A stretch of 64,000 nt of DNA from Craterilacuibacter sp. RT1T (GTDB lineage Bacteria > Pseudomonadota > Gammaproteobacteria > Burkholderiales > Chromobacteriaceae): contig NZ_JAMFLI010000004.1 in assembly GCF_023502145.1 (NCBI RefSeq), positions 124,001 to 188,000 of the forward strand, in the 5' to 3' direction. A program made the translations under genes and the position numbers. Under the pieces are notes generated by a model. The model worked only from the letters and a program-made list of their open reading frames with translations, searched no databases and was not told the origin of the DNA. Position 1 is the stretch's first letter; each line of letters opens with the position of its first letter. Below are positions 8,469-17,518 of the stretch, piece by piece.

Positions 8469-8804
8469 TCAATCGTCGTCAGCACCACGCTGCGACTGCC
8501 GGCGCTGTTCACGCCAGAATTCTTGTTGCGAACCCTTCTGCCACTTTTCCCGCTTTTCCATGCCCTGACGCCGCTCGTTCTGCCGCTCGTTCTGCCGCTC
8601 TTTGTGCTGCGCCTTGCGCGCCTGTCGCAATTGGTTAGCCTCCTGCGGGCTGATATCACCGTTCTTCAGCGCCTGGCGCAAACGTAGTTCACGCAGGCGG
8701 TGCGAGCCCTGCACCTCAGCCCCCTTGTCCTTGTTCCGGGGAGGGCCGGCATAGGCCGGCAGGGTCAAACAGCAGGCCAGCAGCAGGATAAGGATGGATT
8801 TCAT
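8469..8804 (-). CDS. small exported highly charged protein
   Basis: 111 residues with a signal peptide (MKSILILLLACCLTLPAYA) and a mature part dominated by Arg, Lys, Glu and Gln. Residues 45-63 (LKNGDISPQEANQLRQARK) have the rhythm of a short SHOCT-like helical hairpin; the rest, with NERQNERRQ, should be a long charged helix. No enzymatic motif. It lies between two other exported proteins and near ompR-envZ, so an envelope-stress or metal-sensing role is possible but unproven. Confidence 0.65.
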   Translation of the reverse strand: MKSILILLLACCLTLPAYAGPPRNKDKGAEVQGSHRLRELRLRQALKNGDISPQEANQLRQARKAQHKERQNERQNERRQGMEKREKWQKGSQQEFWREQRRQSQRGADDD

Positions 8805-8856
8805 AGACGAATTCTAGCGCCCGGCACGGCATGGTGTCACCGCCCGAGCATACATC

Positions 8857-9426
8857 TTACGGTTTAACCACGACAGTCGAATGATATTTGCTCTGCATCG
8901 CTGCGCGCATGGCCTGCAATTCGGCGCGTTCCTTCTCATCCACTACGCCATCTGCACGCGCAGCCTGCATCTTGCTGCGCATCGCAGCCCTGTCCTGCTG
9001 CCAGGCTTGTTGCTGGGCCGGCGTCAAGTTGGCAGGCATGGACATGCGCCCCTTGCCGCCCTTGCCTTTAGCTACACACCAGTTAGCGGGCATTTCACTG
9101 CGCGCAGGACTGCGCTCGGCATTGGCCGCCAGCGCTGCAGCCTTGGCCTTGAACTGTTGACGCATCTGGCCAAGTTCGGTGCGTGCCGCTTCGCTCAATG
9201 GCTGGCCTGCTTGCTTCAAAGCCTGGTGACGTGCGCGCATGGCGGCGCGGTCGGCTTGCAGGGTTTTGAGCTCGGCATCGGTTAAGGCACCAGACAGAAT
9301 GTCTGCACGCAGGGCACTATTCTTGCAGCCCTCTTTCGGCTTGACAGCCTGGCTGGTTTCAACGGCAAAGGCACTGCCGGCCAGCAGACTCAGCACCAGC
9401 AGGCTGACAGAAAAGGTTTTTTTCAT
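8857..9426 (-). CDS. exported Ala/Gln-rich helical protein, divergent from ompR
   Basis: 189 residues from ATG 9426 (CGGAG upstream). A signal peptide (MKKTFSVSLLVLSLLAGSAFA) leads into two similar helical segments: LKTLQADRAAMRARHQALKQ (about 54-73) and WQQDRAAMRSKMQAARADG (about 138-156), each followed by an EAARTEL/EKERAEL-like helix. This echoes periplasmic CpxP/Spy-like or LTXXQ helical proteins, though the LTxxQ motif is only loosely met by LTPAQQQ. Two cysteines (around 34 and 117) could form a disulfide. It diverges from ompR with a 167-bp intergenic region. Confidence 0.65.
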   Translation of the reverse strand: MKKTFSVSLLVLSLLAGSAFAVETSQAVKPKEGCKNSALRADILSGALTDAELKTLQADRAAMRARHQALKQAGQPLSEAARTELGQMRQQFKAKAAALAANAERSPARSEMPANWCVAKGKGGKGRMSMPANLTPAQQQAWQQDRAAMRSKMQAARADGVVDEKERAELQAMRAAMQSKYHSTVVVKP

Positions 9427-9506
9427 GATGGGGTACTCCGTTTCAGTATCGAGGCTTGCAGTGTAAGGCGCGGGTATTGCGCAAATGTGCCCGGGAGGGC
9501 CGCGAA

Positions 9507-9586
9507 TGTTAAGGAGTGTGAAGGCATGGCCTGTGCTTAACACTTGCACACGCCATGGCTGACCGCCGCGGGTGAACGCGTTAAGC
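9507..9586. promoter_or_regulatory. TTAAG-containing repeats between the exported-protein gene and ompR
   Basis: TGTTAAG occurs on the plus strand at 9507-9513 and as GTGTTAAG on the minus strand (9536-9543); GTTAAGC recurs at 9580-9586, just before the ompR start. Such spaced TTAA half-sites are typical of OmpR-family regulators, so this may be an autoregulatory operator. Binding is inference. Confidence 0.35.
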
Positions 9587-9593
9587 TTACGCC

Positions 9594-10319
9594 ATGGAAA
9601 ACGCCAAGATTCTGGTCGTCGATGACGACGCCAAACTGCGCGACTTGCTGTCGCGCTTTCTGACCCAGCAAGGCTTTAGCGCCGACACCTTGCCGGATGC
9701 GCGCGAACTCGAACGCAAGCTGGCACGCAATCGTCCCGACCTGATTGTGCTCGACGTGATGATGCCCGGCGATGACGGGCTGGCGGTTGTACGCCGCCTG
9801 CGGGCATCGGGTGAAAATATTCCGGTGATTATGCTGACCGCGCGCGGCGAAGACATAGACCGCATTCTGGGGCTGGAAATGGGCGCGGATGATTATCTGG
9901 CCAAGCCATTCAATCCGCGCGAGCTGACCGCCCGCATCCAGTCGGTGCTGCGCCGCCACCATGCCACTCCAGCACTCAATGCCAGCCATAGCGCAGAAGA
10001 AAAACTCGCTTTCGGCGAATTCACCCTGAATCTGGGACAGCGCGAACTACTATGTGACGGCAAAAGCATCGCCCTGACCAGCGCCGAATATGCCGTACTG
10101 GCGGTGCTGGCACGCCACCCGCGCCGCCCGCTGACACGCGAGCAGCTCATGGAAATGGCACTGGGCAAGGGCAATGGCGAATCGCTGGACCGCAGCATCG
10201 ATGTCCATATCTCGCGCCTGAGAAAGGCGCTGGAACGCAAGGACAGCAAAACACGCCATATCCAGACGGTGTGGGGTTACGGCTATGTGTTCGTGCCGGA
10301 TGGCAGCAGTGGCGAATGA
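9594..10319 (+). CDS. ompR: response regulator OmpR
   Basis: 241 residues: receiver domain with acidic pair at D10-D12, phospho-acceptor D54 (LIVLDVMMPG), switch Thr in MLTARG and Lys in AKPFNPREL, followed by a winged-helix DNA-binding domain (YAVLAVLARHPRRPLTREQL ... RSIDVHISRLRKAL ... VWGYGYVF). The receiver resembles enterobacterial OmpR closely, including the KPFNPREL block. It overlaps the kinase gene by ATGA. It likely controls outer-membrane genes in response to EnvZ. Confidence 0.93.
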   Translation: MENAKILVVDDDAKLRDLLSRFLTQQGFSADTLPDARELERKLARNRPDLIVLDVMMPGDDGLAVVRRLRASGENIPVIMLTARGEDIDRILGLEMGADDYLAKPFNPRELTARIQSVLRRHHATPALNASHSAEEKLAFGEFTLNLGQRELLCDGKSIALTSAEYAVLAVLARHPRRPLTREQLMEMALGKGNGESLDRSIDVHISRLRKALERKDSKTRHIQTVWGYGYVFVPDGSSGE

Positions 10320-11629
10320 GACACCTGCCTTCGCTATCGCTGCGTGCGCGCCTGATCCTGCTGGTGGTCAGCGCCGTGCTGATTACCCAGGGCATCACCC
10401 TGTGGCTGGCCTCGGCCGAACGCCACCGCCTGATCAGTGAGCAGCTGTACAACGAGGTGCTGGATACGCTGGCCAGTGCCGAAGACGCGCTGGACGGCAG
10501 AACGGTGGCCGAACGCGACAGCTATCTGCAAAACACCAACCGTCCGGACTTCCCGCAACTCCTGCCGGCTGATGCAGACCGGGGGCTGAACTTCAGACCC
10601 CAGCCCAGCGCCATGACCGAGGCGCTGGCGCAACGCCTGTCGGCGACACTGGGCGAAAAAACCAGCATCCGCCTGCGCCGTCACGACGGGCGGCGGGAAA
10701 TGTGGTTAGCCGTTCATATACTGGATCAGCGCTACTGGCTGGTGATGCCGCTGGGGCGCTATAGCGAACGGCCTTTGGGTTCGCTGTGGCTAGCTTCGCT
10801 GCTGGCCTCCTTGTTGGCTACTTTGCTCGCGGTCGGCTTTGCCTGGCAGACCAGCCGGCCATTGTCGCGTCTGTCTGCTGCCGTACGCGAGCTCGGGCGC
10901 GGTCGTACGCCGCTGCCGCTGCCAGAGCGCGGGGCGCGCGAGATCCGCGCTCTGGCCGAGCATTTCAACCAGATGAGCCACAGCCTGGACGAGACCGCGC
11001 GCGAGCGCCGGCTGATGCTGGCCGGCCTGTCACATGATCTCAGGACACCGCTGACCCGGCTTAAACTGATGCTGGAAATGCAGGAAGCGGGAGCCGACCA
11101 GCGCGATATGCTGGACGATATCGACGAGCTGTCGCGCATCATCAGCCAGTTCTCCGACTTCGCCCGTGCCGGCGAAACCCGGCCGCTGACCCCGACCGCG
11201 CTGGGCGAGCTGGTCGATAGCGTAGTGGCGCGCTTTGGCCGCAACGGCATGGAGATCGCGCTTGAGATAGAAGACGGGCTGGAAATCAATGGCGACGCAC
11301 TGGCACTGGAGCGGCTGCTGTCCAATTTGCTGGAAAATGCCCGCCGCTATGGCCTGCCGCCGTTTGCCGTGCGTCTTGTCCGGGATCATCACACGGCACA
11401 GCTGACCGTCACCGACCACGGCGCCGGCATTGCCCCTGAGCTGCGCGAGGCCGCGCTGGCACCGTTCGAGCGGCTGGCCTCGCATCGCGGCACCGATGGC
11501 GGCAGCGGACTCGGCCTCGCCATCGTCACCCGCATTGTCAGCCAGCACCATGGCCGGCTCGATTTTATCGATGAGGCCGATGGCGGCTTCAGCATACGCA
11601 TCCGGCTGCCGCTCGAAGCCGGCAAATAG
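10316..11629 (+). CDS. envZ: sensor histidine kinase EnvZ
   Basis: 437 residues from ATG 10316, which overlaps the ompR stop. Two membrane helices (about residues 11-33 and 157-181) flank a periplasmic sensor of about 120 residues; then HAMP (LGRGRTPLPLPERGAREIRALAEHFNQM region), H-box LSHDLRTPLTRLKL, and the ATPase domain with N-box NLLENARRYG, DHGAGI and GSGLGLAIV. Domain order and gene order are those of EnvZ. The periplasmic loop is not similar enough by eye to predict the stimulus. Confidence 0.9.
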   Translation: MRHLPSLSLRARLILLVVSAVLITQGITLWLASAERHRLISEQLYNEVLDTLASAEDALDGRTVAERDSYLQNTNRPDFPQLLPADADRGLNFRPQPSAMTEALAQRLSATLGEKTSIRLRRHDGRREMWLAVHILDQRYWLVMPLGRYSERPLGSLWLASLLASLLATLLAVGFAWQTSRPLSRLSAAVRELGRGRTPLPLPERGAREIRALAEHFNQMSHSLDETARERRLMLAGLSHDLRTPLTRLKLMLEMQEAGADQRDMLDDIDELSRIISQFSDFARAGETRPLTPTALGELVDSVVARFGRNGMEIALEIEDGLEINGDALALERLLSNLLENARRYGLPPFAVRLVRDHHTAQLTVTDHGAGIAPELREAALAPFERLASHRGTDGGSGLGLAIVTRIVSQHHGRLDFIDEADGGFSIRIRLPLEAGK

Positions 11630-11630
11630 C

Positions 11631-11657
11631 AAAACGCCGGCTTGATGCCGGCGTTTT
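11631..11657. terminator. bidirectional terminator between envZ and the DUF2892 gene
   Basis: AAAACGCCGGC, a five-base loop, then GCCGGCGTTTTT. The hairpin has A-run and U-run on its two sides and sits between convergent genes, so it can work in both directions. Confidence 0.85.
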
Positions 11658-11670
11658 TCCCTGAATAGGC

Positions 11671-11862
11671 TCAGGCTTTTTTCTTGCAGGTATTGATCCC
11701 GAACATCGCATACGGCGGGCACCAGCCTATCAGGCCGGTCGCGACCGGCACCAGACCCAGAAAAGCCCACGGGCTGGCCGGGCCGACAAAAGCGAGGCTG
11801 GTAATCGCCAGACCAACAAGCACGCGGATCACCCGCTCGGTACCACCAATATTCTTTTGCAT
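11671..11862 (-). CDS. DUF2892 (YgaP-type) small inner-membrane protein
   Basis: 63 residues from ATG 11862, with AGGAGA eight bases upstream. Opening motif NIGGTERVIRVLVG followed by two membrane helices (about 13-30 and 31-48) and the WCPPYAMFGINTC motif matches PF11127, the membrane domain found at the C-terminus of the rhodanese YgaP and alone in many bacteria. Two cysteines (C48 and C58) are conserved in sulfur-related members. A link to sulfide or persulfide handling is suggested by the family, not shown here. Confidence 0.85.
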   Translation of the reverse strand: MQKNIGGTERVIRVLVGLAITSLAFVGPASPWAFLGLVPVATGLIGWCPPYAMFGINTCKKKA

Positions 11863-11896
11863 CTTGTTCTCCTTGCTGCAGGTTTGCCTATTCATT

Positions 11897-11931
11897 ATAT
11901 TGTTTAATATATTTAATTTCAATATATTGAA
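11897..11931. promoter_or_regulatory. twin AT-rich dyads upstream of the DUF2892 gene
   Basis: ATATT-GTTT-AATAT (11897-11910) and the perfect 14-bp palindrome TTCAATATATTGAA (11918-11931) have centres 21 bp apart, about two helical turns. They lie 35-70 bases before the start codon, where a promoter is expected. The pattern fits a dimeric ArsR/BigR-like repressor operator; no regulator gene is adjacent. Confidence 0.45.
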
Positions 11932-11999
11932 CGCAAAACAGCAGATCAAGCCAAGATGCAACAAGGCCGCCCACAGGCGGCCCGTCTATCCGTTTACGC

Positions 12000-13076
12000 T
12001 TAGTCCGACAGCGCGGCCAGCAATTCGGCCTGATGTTCGGCCAGCAGGCCATTGGTCAGATCGGTCAGGTCGCCATCCATAATCTGGTCCAGCTTGTACA
12101 GCGTCAGATTGATGCGGTGATCGGTGATGCGACCCTGTGGATAGTTGTAGGTGCGGATGCGCTCGGAACGGTCACCGGAGCCGACCAGACTCTTGCGCTC
12201 GGCCGCTTCTTTTTGCTGCTGCTCGCGCAACTGGATATCGTAGATGCGCGCCGCCAGCACCTGCATGGCGGAAGCCTTGTTGGCGTGCTGCGAGCGGCCA
12301 TCCTGACACTCGGCCACAATGCCGGTGGGCAGGTGGGTAATACGCACCGCCGAGTCGGTCTTGTTGATGTGCTGGCCACCAGCGCCGGAAGCGCGGTAGG
12401 TATCGATGCGCAAATCGGCCGGGTTAAGCACCACTTCGGCAATCTCGTCCGCTTCCGGCATCACCGCCACGGTACAGGCCGAAGTATGGATGCGGCCTTG
12501 CGTTTCGGTCGCCGGCACGCGCTGCACGCGGTGGGCGCCAGACTCGAATTTCAGCCGTGAAAACGCGCCCTGGCCGATCAGGCGCACAATCACCTCGCGG
12601 TAGCCGCCCAGATCGGATTCGGATGCCGATACCACCTCCACCTGCCAGCGGTTACGCTCGGCGTAGCGGGTATACATGCGCAGCAAATCGCCGGCAAACA
12701 GCGCCGCCTCGTCACCGCCGGTGCCGGCACGAATTTCCAGAAAGATATTCTTGTCGTCGTTCGGGTCTTTGGGCAGCAGCAGCTTTTGCAGTTCGGTATC
12801 CAGCGCGGCAATGCGCGCCTTGCCTTCTTCGATCTCGGCCTGGGCGAATTCCTTCATGTCCGGATCAGACAGCATTTCGCCGGCATCGACCATATCCTGC
12901 TCGCACTGCTGGTAGGCGGCAAAGGTCTCCACCACCGGGGTCAGATCGGCATGCTCGCGCGTCAGTTTCCTGAACGCATCCATATCGCGGGTCGCGTGTT
13001 CGCTGGCCAGCAAATGGGTGACTTCTTCAAGTCGTTCAGCCAACTGCGTCAGTTTGGCGGCAATCGACGGTTTCAT
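12000..13076 (-). CDS. prfA: peptide chain release factor 1
   Basis: 358 residues, the usual RF1 length. The peptidyl-tRNA hydrolysis motif GGQ is in [19 protein letters not shown], and the codon-recognition loop follows the RF1 pattern rather than the SPF of RF2. RF1 releases proteins at UAA and UAG. The start ATG 13076 overlaps the hemA stop (TAATG), the usual hemA-prfA coupling in proteobacteria. Confidence 0.97.
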   Translation of the reverse strand: MKPSIAAKLTQLAERLEEVTHLLASEHATRDMDAFRKLTREHADLTPVVETFAAYQQCEQDMVDAGEMLSDPDMKEFAQAEIEEGKARIAALDTELQKLLLPKDPNDDKNIFLEIRAGTGGDEAALFAGDLLRMYTRYAERNRWQVEVVSASESDLGGYREVIVRLIGQGAFSRLKFESGAHRVQRVPATETQGRIHTSACTVAVMPEADEIAEVVLNPADLRIDTYRASGAGGQHINKTDSAVRITHLPTGIVAECQDGRSQHANKASAMQVLAARIYDIQLREQQQKEAAERKSLVGSGDRSERIRTYNYPQGRITDHRINLTLYKLDQIMDGDLTDLTNGLLAEHQAELLAALSD

Positions 13077-14335
13077 TACGACTCCGGATGTAAACGGTAA
13101 AGACGCACCACCGCATCGGCCAGCGCGTCAGGATCAGCCCCCTTGCCGCCGGACAGGGCCCGGGTCGGCGGGTGCATCAGTTTATTGGTCAGCTGCTGCG
13201 ACAACAGCTCCAGCACCGCCTCAGGCTCCGTGCCGCGCGCAAGCTGTTTCAGCGCCACCTTGAGCGCCTGCTGCCGCTGCTGCTCGGCATGGTCGCGCAG
13301 GCTGCGGATCAGCGGCACACGCTCGCGCTGACGCAGCCAGTCGGCAAATTCGGCCACGCGTGCGCCGATAATGGTCTCGGCTTGGCCTGCGGCCTGCTGC
13401 CGCGCCTCGCGCCCGACTTCGACAATGTCGGCGATATCGTCCACCGAATACAGAAATACATCGTCCAGCTCGGCCACCTCGGCCTCGATATCACGCGGCA
13501 CCGCCAAGTCCAGCATAAAGATGGGACGATGACGCCGCGCCTTGACCGCGCGCTCGACCAGGCCCTTGCCGATAATCGGCAGCTGGCTGGCGGTCGAACT
13601 CACCACCACATCGTATTGCGCCAGCAGTTCGGGCAATTCGGCCAGCGTCACCGCATGGGTGTTGCCCGGCAGGCGCTCGGCCAGCGCATGGCCACGGGCA
13701 AGCGTACGGTTGGCAATGGTGATCTGGCGCGGATTGCGCGCCGCAAAGTGGGTCGCCACCAGCTCAATCATCTCGCCGGCACCGATAAACAGCACCTTGA
13801 GCTCGCCCACCGTCGGGAAAATCTGCTCCGCCAGCCGCACCGCAGCGGCGGCCATCGACACCGAACTTGCGCCCACGCCGGTCTGGCTGCGTACTTCCTT
13901 GGCGACGGCAAAGCTTTTCTGGAACAGGGTATTGAGCAAAATGCCCAGCGTGCCGCTACTTTCCGCCGCCCGCACCGCATCCTTGAGCTGGCCCAGGATC
14001 TGCGTCTCGCCCAGCACCATCGAGTCCAGCCCCGACGCCACGCGAAAGGCATGGCGGGCTGCGGCCGGCGCATCCAGCTGGTAGAGATAGGGTTGCAGCG
14101 CATCCAGCGACACATCGTGATAACGTGCCAGCCAGTGCAATGCCGCCGACGGATCCTGGCTATTGCAGTAGATCTCGGTGCGGTTGCACGTCGACACAAT
14201 CGCCACCTCTTTGGCCGCCTGCGAGTCGACCAGACCGGTCAATGCCGCAGGCAGCACCTCGGCCGGAAAAGCGAGCTTTTCACGGATGGCAACAGGGGCA
14301 GATAAATGGTTAAGGCCGAAGGCGACGAGGTGCAT
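13076..14335 (-). CDS. hemA: glutamyl-tRNA reductase
   Basis: 419 residues from ATG 14335 ([20 protein letters not shown]). Catalytic Cys50 is in [10 protein letters not shown]; the NADPH domain shows [15 protein letters not shown] and the C-terminal dimerisation helices follow. It makes glutamate-1-semialdehyde, the first committed step of C5 tetrapyrrole synthesis; hemL at the right end of the window does the next step. A longer reading frame extends to 14431 but lacks family similarity. The start has only a weak Shine-Dalgarno. Confidence 0.96.
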   Translation of the reverse strand: MHLVAFGLNHLSAPVAIREKLAFPAEVLPAALTGLVDSQAAKEVAIVSTCNRTEIYCNSQDPSAALHWLARYHDVSLDALQPYLYQLDAPAAARHAFRVASGLDSMVLGETQILGQLKDAVRAAESSGTLGILLNTLFQKSFAVAKEVRSQTGVGASSVSMAAAAVRLAEQIFPTVGELKVLFIGAGEMIELVATHFAARNPRQITIANRTLARGHALAERLPGNTHAVTLAELPELLAQYDVVVSSTASQLPIIGKGLVERAVKARRHRPIFMLDLAVPRDIEAEVAELDDVFLYSVDDIADIVEVGREARQQAAGQAETIIGARVAEFADWLRQRERVPLIRSLRDHAEQQRQQALKVALKQLARGTEPEAVLELLSQQLTNKLMHPPTRALSGGKGADPDALADAVVRLYRLHPES

Positions 14336-14498
14336 GAAGCGGTGTGCCGCAGGATAAAAGCGGCATTTTAACGTAAATGCCGCCGTTCCGGACGACTTGC
14401 TGCATGCCGTCTGCACGATCTTGCCCATCAAAACAGCACGCTACGCCAAAGCCGGAGCACCGGCAGTCGCGCTATCATAGCGGGCAAAGGAGACCTCC

Positions 14499-15140
14499 AT
14501 GTCGCTCAATCTCGCCGATATCCGTCAGGATTACGCCAAAAAAGAACTGTCGCCGGAAGACTGCCTGAGCGACCCCGTCGCCCAGTTCCAGCTTTGGCTG
14601 CAAGAAGCCATCAATGCCGAAGTACCGGAACCGACCGCCATGCATGTCGCCAGCGTCGGCCCGGACAGACGCCCCAGCAGCCGCATCGTGCTGCTTAAGG
14701 GGGTCGAAGATGGCCAGTTCCTGTTCTACACCAACTACCTGAGCCGCAAAGGTCGCCAGCTGGATGGCTGCCCGTGGATCGCCCTGACTTTTTTCTGGCC
14801 CGAGCTGGAGAGGCAGGTGCGCATCGAGGGCAAAGTGGCGCGGGTCGCGCCCGAAGTGTCCGATGCCTATTTTGCCAGCCGGCCCTATACCAGCCGCTTG
14901 GGGGCATGGGCTTCCGAGCAGAGCAGCGAAATCCCGTCCAAGGCCGAACTGGTTAAGCGCGCCGCCATGTTTGGCGTCAAATTTCCGCTGGGCGTACCGC
15001 GCCCCGCACACTGGGGCGGTTATGCGGTGGTGGCCGATCGCATCGAATTCTGGCAAGGCCGCCCGAGCCGCTTGCATGACCGCGTACAATACACACTGAA
15101 CAGCGATGCCGGCTGGCACAAAGTGCGGCTGGCACCCTAA
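14499..15140 (+). CDS. pdxH: pyridoxamine 5'-phosphate oxidase
   Basis: 213 residues covering the split-barrel FMN domain ([26 protein letters not shown]) and the C-terminal substrate region ([27 protein letters not shown]). It oxidises pyridoxine- or pyridoxamine-5'-phosphate to PLP with FMN. AAGGAG precedes the start. It diverges from hemA; both pathways meet at PLP-dependent enzymes such as HemL. Confidence 0.96.
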   Translation: MSLNLADIRQDYAKKELSPEDCLSDPVAQFQLWLQEAINAEVPEPTAMHVASVGPDRRPSSRIVLLKGVEDGQFLFYTNYLSRKGRQLDGCPWIALTFFWPELERQVRIEGKVARVAPEVSDAYFASRPYTSRLGAWASEQSSEIPSKAELVKRAAMFGVKFPLGVPRPAHWGGYAVVADRIEFWQGRPSRLHDRVQYTLNSDAGWHKVRLAP

Positions 15141-15149
15141 AAAGCGACG

Positions 15150-15256
15150 GGGAAGGGGGTAGGAGTGGTGAACAGGGAACCGGAAACCGGGAACCGAGAG
15201 TCACCACGATGGCGCCCCACTCCCTACTCCCCACTCCCCCTGTATCCCCCTTACCA
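15150..15256. repeat. short GGGGAGT-type repeat stretch
   Basis: Between pdxH and the DUF1456 gene, G-rich runs (GGGGAAGGGGGTAGGAGTGG) are followed by the C-rich complement type (CCCCACTCCCTACTCCCC), making loose inverted arms. It is a shorter relative of the heptamer array at 21488-21640. Confidence 0.5.
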
Positions 15257-15269
15257 GACAAAGACCCTC

Positions 15270-15755
15270 ATGCTTAATAACGACATCCTGCGCAGCGTGC
15301 GCTTTATTCTCGACCTGCGCGACAACCAGCTACCCAAGCTGATCCAGCAAGGCGGCCTCGATCCGGCCGATCTGGATATCCCGGCCCTGCTCAAGCGCGA
15401 TGACGACGAAGGCTTCAAGCCGTGCAACGATCGCGTACTGTCGGCCTTTCTCGACGGCGTCATCACGCTGCAGCGCGGCGCGCGCGAACCGGCCGCCGGT
15501 GCCGCCCCCGCCGCACCGCAGCGCATGTCCAACAACCTGATTCTGAAAAAGCTGCGCATTGCGTTCGAGCTGAAGCAGGAAGACATTCAGGCGCTGATCC
15601 TGCGTGCCGGACTCACCGTCAGCAGCGCCGAGCTGGGCGCACTGTTTCGCAAGCCGGACCACAAGCACTACCGCGAATGCGGCGACCAGTTCCTGCGCAA
15701 CTTGCTGCGCGGGCTGACGCTCAAGCTGCGCCCCGACGCCAAGGACACGGCCTGA
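15270..15755 (+). CDS. DUF1456 family protein (YehS-like)
   Basis: 161 residues from ATG 15270. Two copies of the DUF1456 helical domain are visible: NDILRSVRFILDLRDNQLPK (residues 3-22) and NNLILKKLRIAFELKQEDIQ (about 88-107), each ending in a C/N-D-R or ECGDQFLRNLLRGL block. The family has no firmly known function and is often placed near regulators of stress. The repeat-filled gap before it argues against strong coupling to pdxH. Three bases separate it from the next gene. Confidence 0.88.
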   Translation: MLNNDILRSVRFILDLRDNQLPKLIQQGGLDPADLDIPALLKRDDDEGFKPCNDRVLSAFLDGVITLQRGAREPAAGAAPAAPQRMSNNLILKKLRIAFELKQEDIQALILRAGLTVSSAELGALFRKPDHKHYRECGDQFLRNLLRGLTLKLRPDAKDTA

Positions 15756-15757
15756 AC

Positions 15758-16072
15758 ATGGCCGACCCAGGCGCCTCGGACACGATAGATGCCGCCATCA
15801 GCTGCAGCAGCTGCAAGGCCTGCTGCTGCCAGCTGGAAGTGATTCTGATGGCTGGCGATGACGCGGTACCGGCGCGTTATATCGTGGAAGACGACTGGGG
15901 GGCGGAAACGCTGCGCCGGCTGGACGACGGCTGGTGCGCGGCGCTAGACCGCCACACCATGCTGTGCACCATCTACACCCAGCGCCCATGGGTGTGCCGC
16001 GAATACAGGGAAGGCGATTACGACTGCCTGATCCAGCGCAAGCTGATCCCCATCCTGATGGTCAGCGGCTAA
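15758..16072 (+). CDS. YkgJ-type cysteine-cluster protein
   Basis: 104 residues from ATG 15758. A cysteine cluster CSSCKACCC (residues 16-24) and later cysteines in MLCTIYTQRPWVCREY and DYDCLIQRK fit the YkgJ family (zinc- or iron-chelating, PF03692). The metal and role are not established. It begins three bases after the DUF1456 stop, so both are likely one operon. Confidence 0.8.
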   Translation: MADPGASDTIDAAISCSSCKACCCQLEVILMAGDDAVPARYIVEDDWGAETLRRLDDGWCAALDRHTMLCTIYTQRPWVCREYREGDYDCLIQRKLIPILMVSG

Positions 16073-16097
16073 CTCGCGACCCGCGCAGCACCAATAA

Positions 16098-16125
16098 AAA
16101 GCCACCCGTAATATCGGGTGGCTTT
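16098..16125 (+). terminator. Rho-independent terminator
   Basis: AAAGCCACCCG, loop TAATAT, CGGGTGGCTTT. It lies between the convergent YkgJ-type gene and LOG-like gene and has A- and T-ends, so it may act in both directions. Confidence 0.8.
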
Positions 16126-16150
16126 GATCACAACTGAACGCGCCAATGTT

Positions 16151-16708
16151 TTAACCGCCCAGATCGTGGCAGCCTTCGGGCAGGAAGTCGGCCAGCCAGG
16201 CGGTGACCGCCTCAAGCAAGGCATCTTCATCTTCAAACACCTGCATGCCGGGTACATCCGGTGCATCACGGATGGCAAATACCGGCTTTTTCCACTGCAG
16301 CGCCATCGCAATTTCAGACAGGGTGCCCAGGCCGCCGCCAACGGCAACCAGACAGGCGCCGGCACGCGCCACCAGCATATTGCGCGACAGGCCAATGCCC
16401 GTTGGCAAGGCCACGGTCAGATAGGGGTTGCCATAGGCGGCATCTTCTTCCGGCAGCAAGCCGATGCAGGTACCACCGACGTCACTGGCCGCACGCGCTG
16501 CCGCCTGCATCACGCCTATCTTGCCGCCGCACACCAGCGGGACACCGGCACTGGCCAGCGCATGTGCCAGGCGGTAGGCGGTAGCTTCCTGCTCGGCCGA
16601 TGCCTCGCGCGGGCCGACGATGGCAACCGGCTGGGCCAAACGCCCGCGCCCCTTTTGTCGCACGGCAAGGGAAGCGAGGGCGGTGGCGACTTTATTCGAA
16701 TGTTGCAT
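16151..16708 (-). CDS. LOG-like Rossmann protein (TIGR00725 family)
   Basis: 185 residues from ATG 16708 (MQHSNKVATALASL). A nucleotide-binding fold with AIVGPREAS at the start, VCGGKIGVMQAAARAASDVGG in the middle and VGGGLGTLSEIAMALQWKKP, which parallels the PGGxGTxxE motif of LOG/lysine-decarboxylase-like proteins but with VGGGLGTLSE. LOG enzymes release free bases from nucleotide monophosphates; TIGR00725 members are uncharacterised. Its start overlaps the ABC permease gene by 17 bases, so it is the last gene of that transport operon. Confidence 0.82.
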   Translation of the reverse strand: MQHSNKVATALASLAVRQKGRGRLAQPVAIVGPREASAEQEATAYRLAHALASAGVPLVCGGKIGVMQAAARAASDVGGTCIGLLPEEDAAYGNPYLTVALPTGIGLSRNMLVARAGACLVAVGGGLGTLSEIAMALQWKKPVFAIRDAPDVPGMQVFEDEDALLEAVTAWLADFLPEGCHDLGG

Positions 16709-17507
16709 GTTCACGGCGTTGACTGAAGTGATCGCCCAGACCCAGCACCAGCGAGCACAAGGCAAGCAGGATGATGGACAAGGCAGAGGTAACAGGGAAG
16801 TCCGCGCCGCCATCGCCGATTTTGGCGTACAGCAGCAACGGCAGAATATTGACCTGGGTGCCGACCAGCGCCAGTGCCGTGCCATAAGTACCCATGGCCA
16901 GCGCACTGACTACGGCACACGAGCCCAGCACCGACGGACCGACCTCGGGCACCACCACATCGAGAAAAGCACGACGCGGCGTCGCGCCCAAGGTACGGGC
17001 GGCCTCAATCGGGCGCAGATCGAGGTTGGCAAACACTGGGTACAGCGTCAGCGCAACACGCGGGATCAGGTAGTAGGCATAGGCGAAGGTCAACCCGCCG
17101 ACCGTATACACCCAGCCGCCGATCTCGGCAGTATCGGCACCGAAGTAACCCAAAATCTGGGTCACAAAGCCGGCCCGGCCGAAGGCGAGAATGAAGCCGT
17201 AGGCAATCACCATGCCGGAGAACGCCAGCGGCAGCCCCAGCAACGCCATCAGCTTGTCACGCCAGAAAGGCGAGGCCTGCGCCAGCTGCCAGGCAACGGC
17301 CACGCCAACCAGCGTGGAGAGCACGCCAGCCGACAGTCCCAGCAGCACCGAGTTGGTCAGCGCAGGCCAGAACAGCGGGTCGGCCAGCATGCGGGCGAAG
17401 GCCGCGCCATTTTCCGACACCGCCTCGGGGACCAGTGCCAGAAGCGGCAACACGAAAAACAGGCCGATAAAGCTAAGCGCGGGCCACGCGCCGAACCGCT
17501 GCATCAT
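16692..17507 (-). CDS. ABC transporter permease, PotC/PhnV-like
   Basis: 271 residues with six hydrophobic helices and the EAA loop IEAARTLGATPRRAFLDVVVPEVGP (about 188-212). This is the second permease of the operon and belongs to the family importing iron, polyamines, thiamine or 2-aminoethylphosphonate. It lies 12 bases after the binding-protein gene and overlaps the LOG-like gene. Confidence 0.88.
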   Translation of the reverse strand: MMQRFGAWPALSFIGLFFVLPLLALVPEAVSENGAAFARMLADPLFWPALTNSVLLGLSAGVLSTLVGVAVAWQLAQASPFWRDKLMALLGLPLAFSGMVIAYGFILAFGRAGFVTQILGYFGADTAEIGGWVYTVGGLTFAYAYYLIPRVALTLYPVFANLDLRPIEAARTLGATPRRAFLDVVVPEVGPSVLGSCAVVSALAMGTYGTALALVGTQVNILPLLLYAKIGDGGADFPVTSALSIILLALCSLVLGLGDHFSQRREHATFE

Positions 17508-17518
17508 GATGCGTTTCC

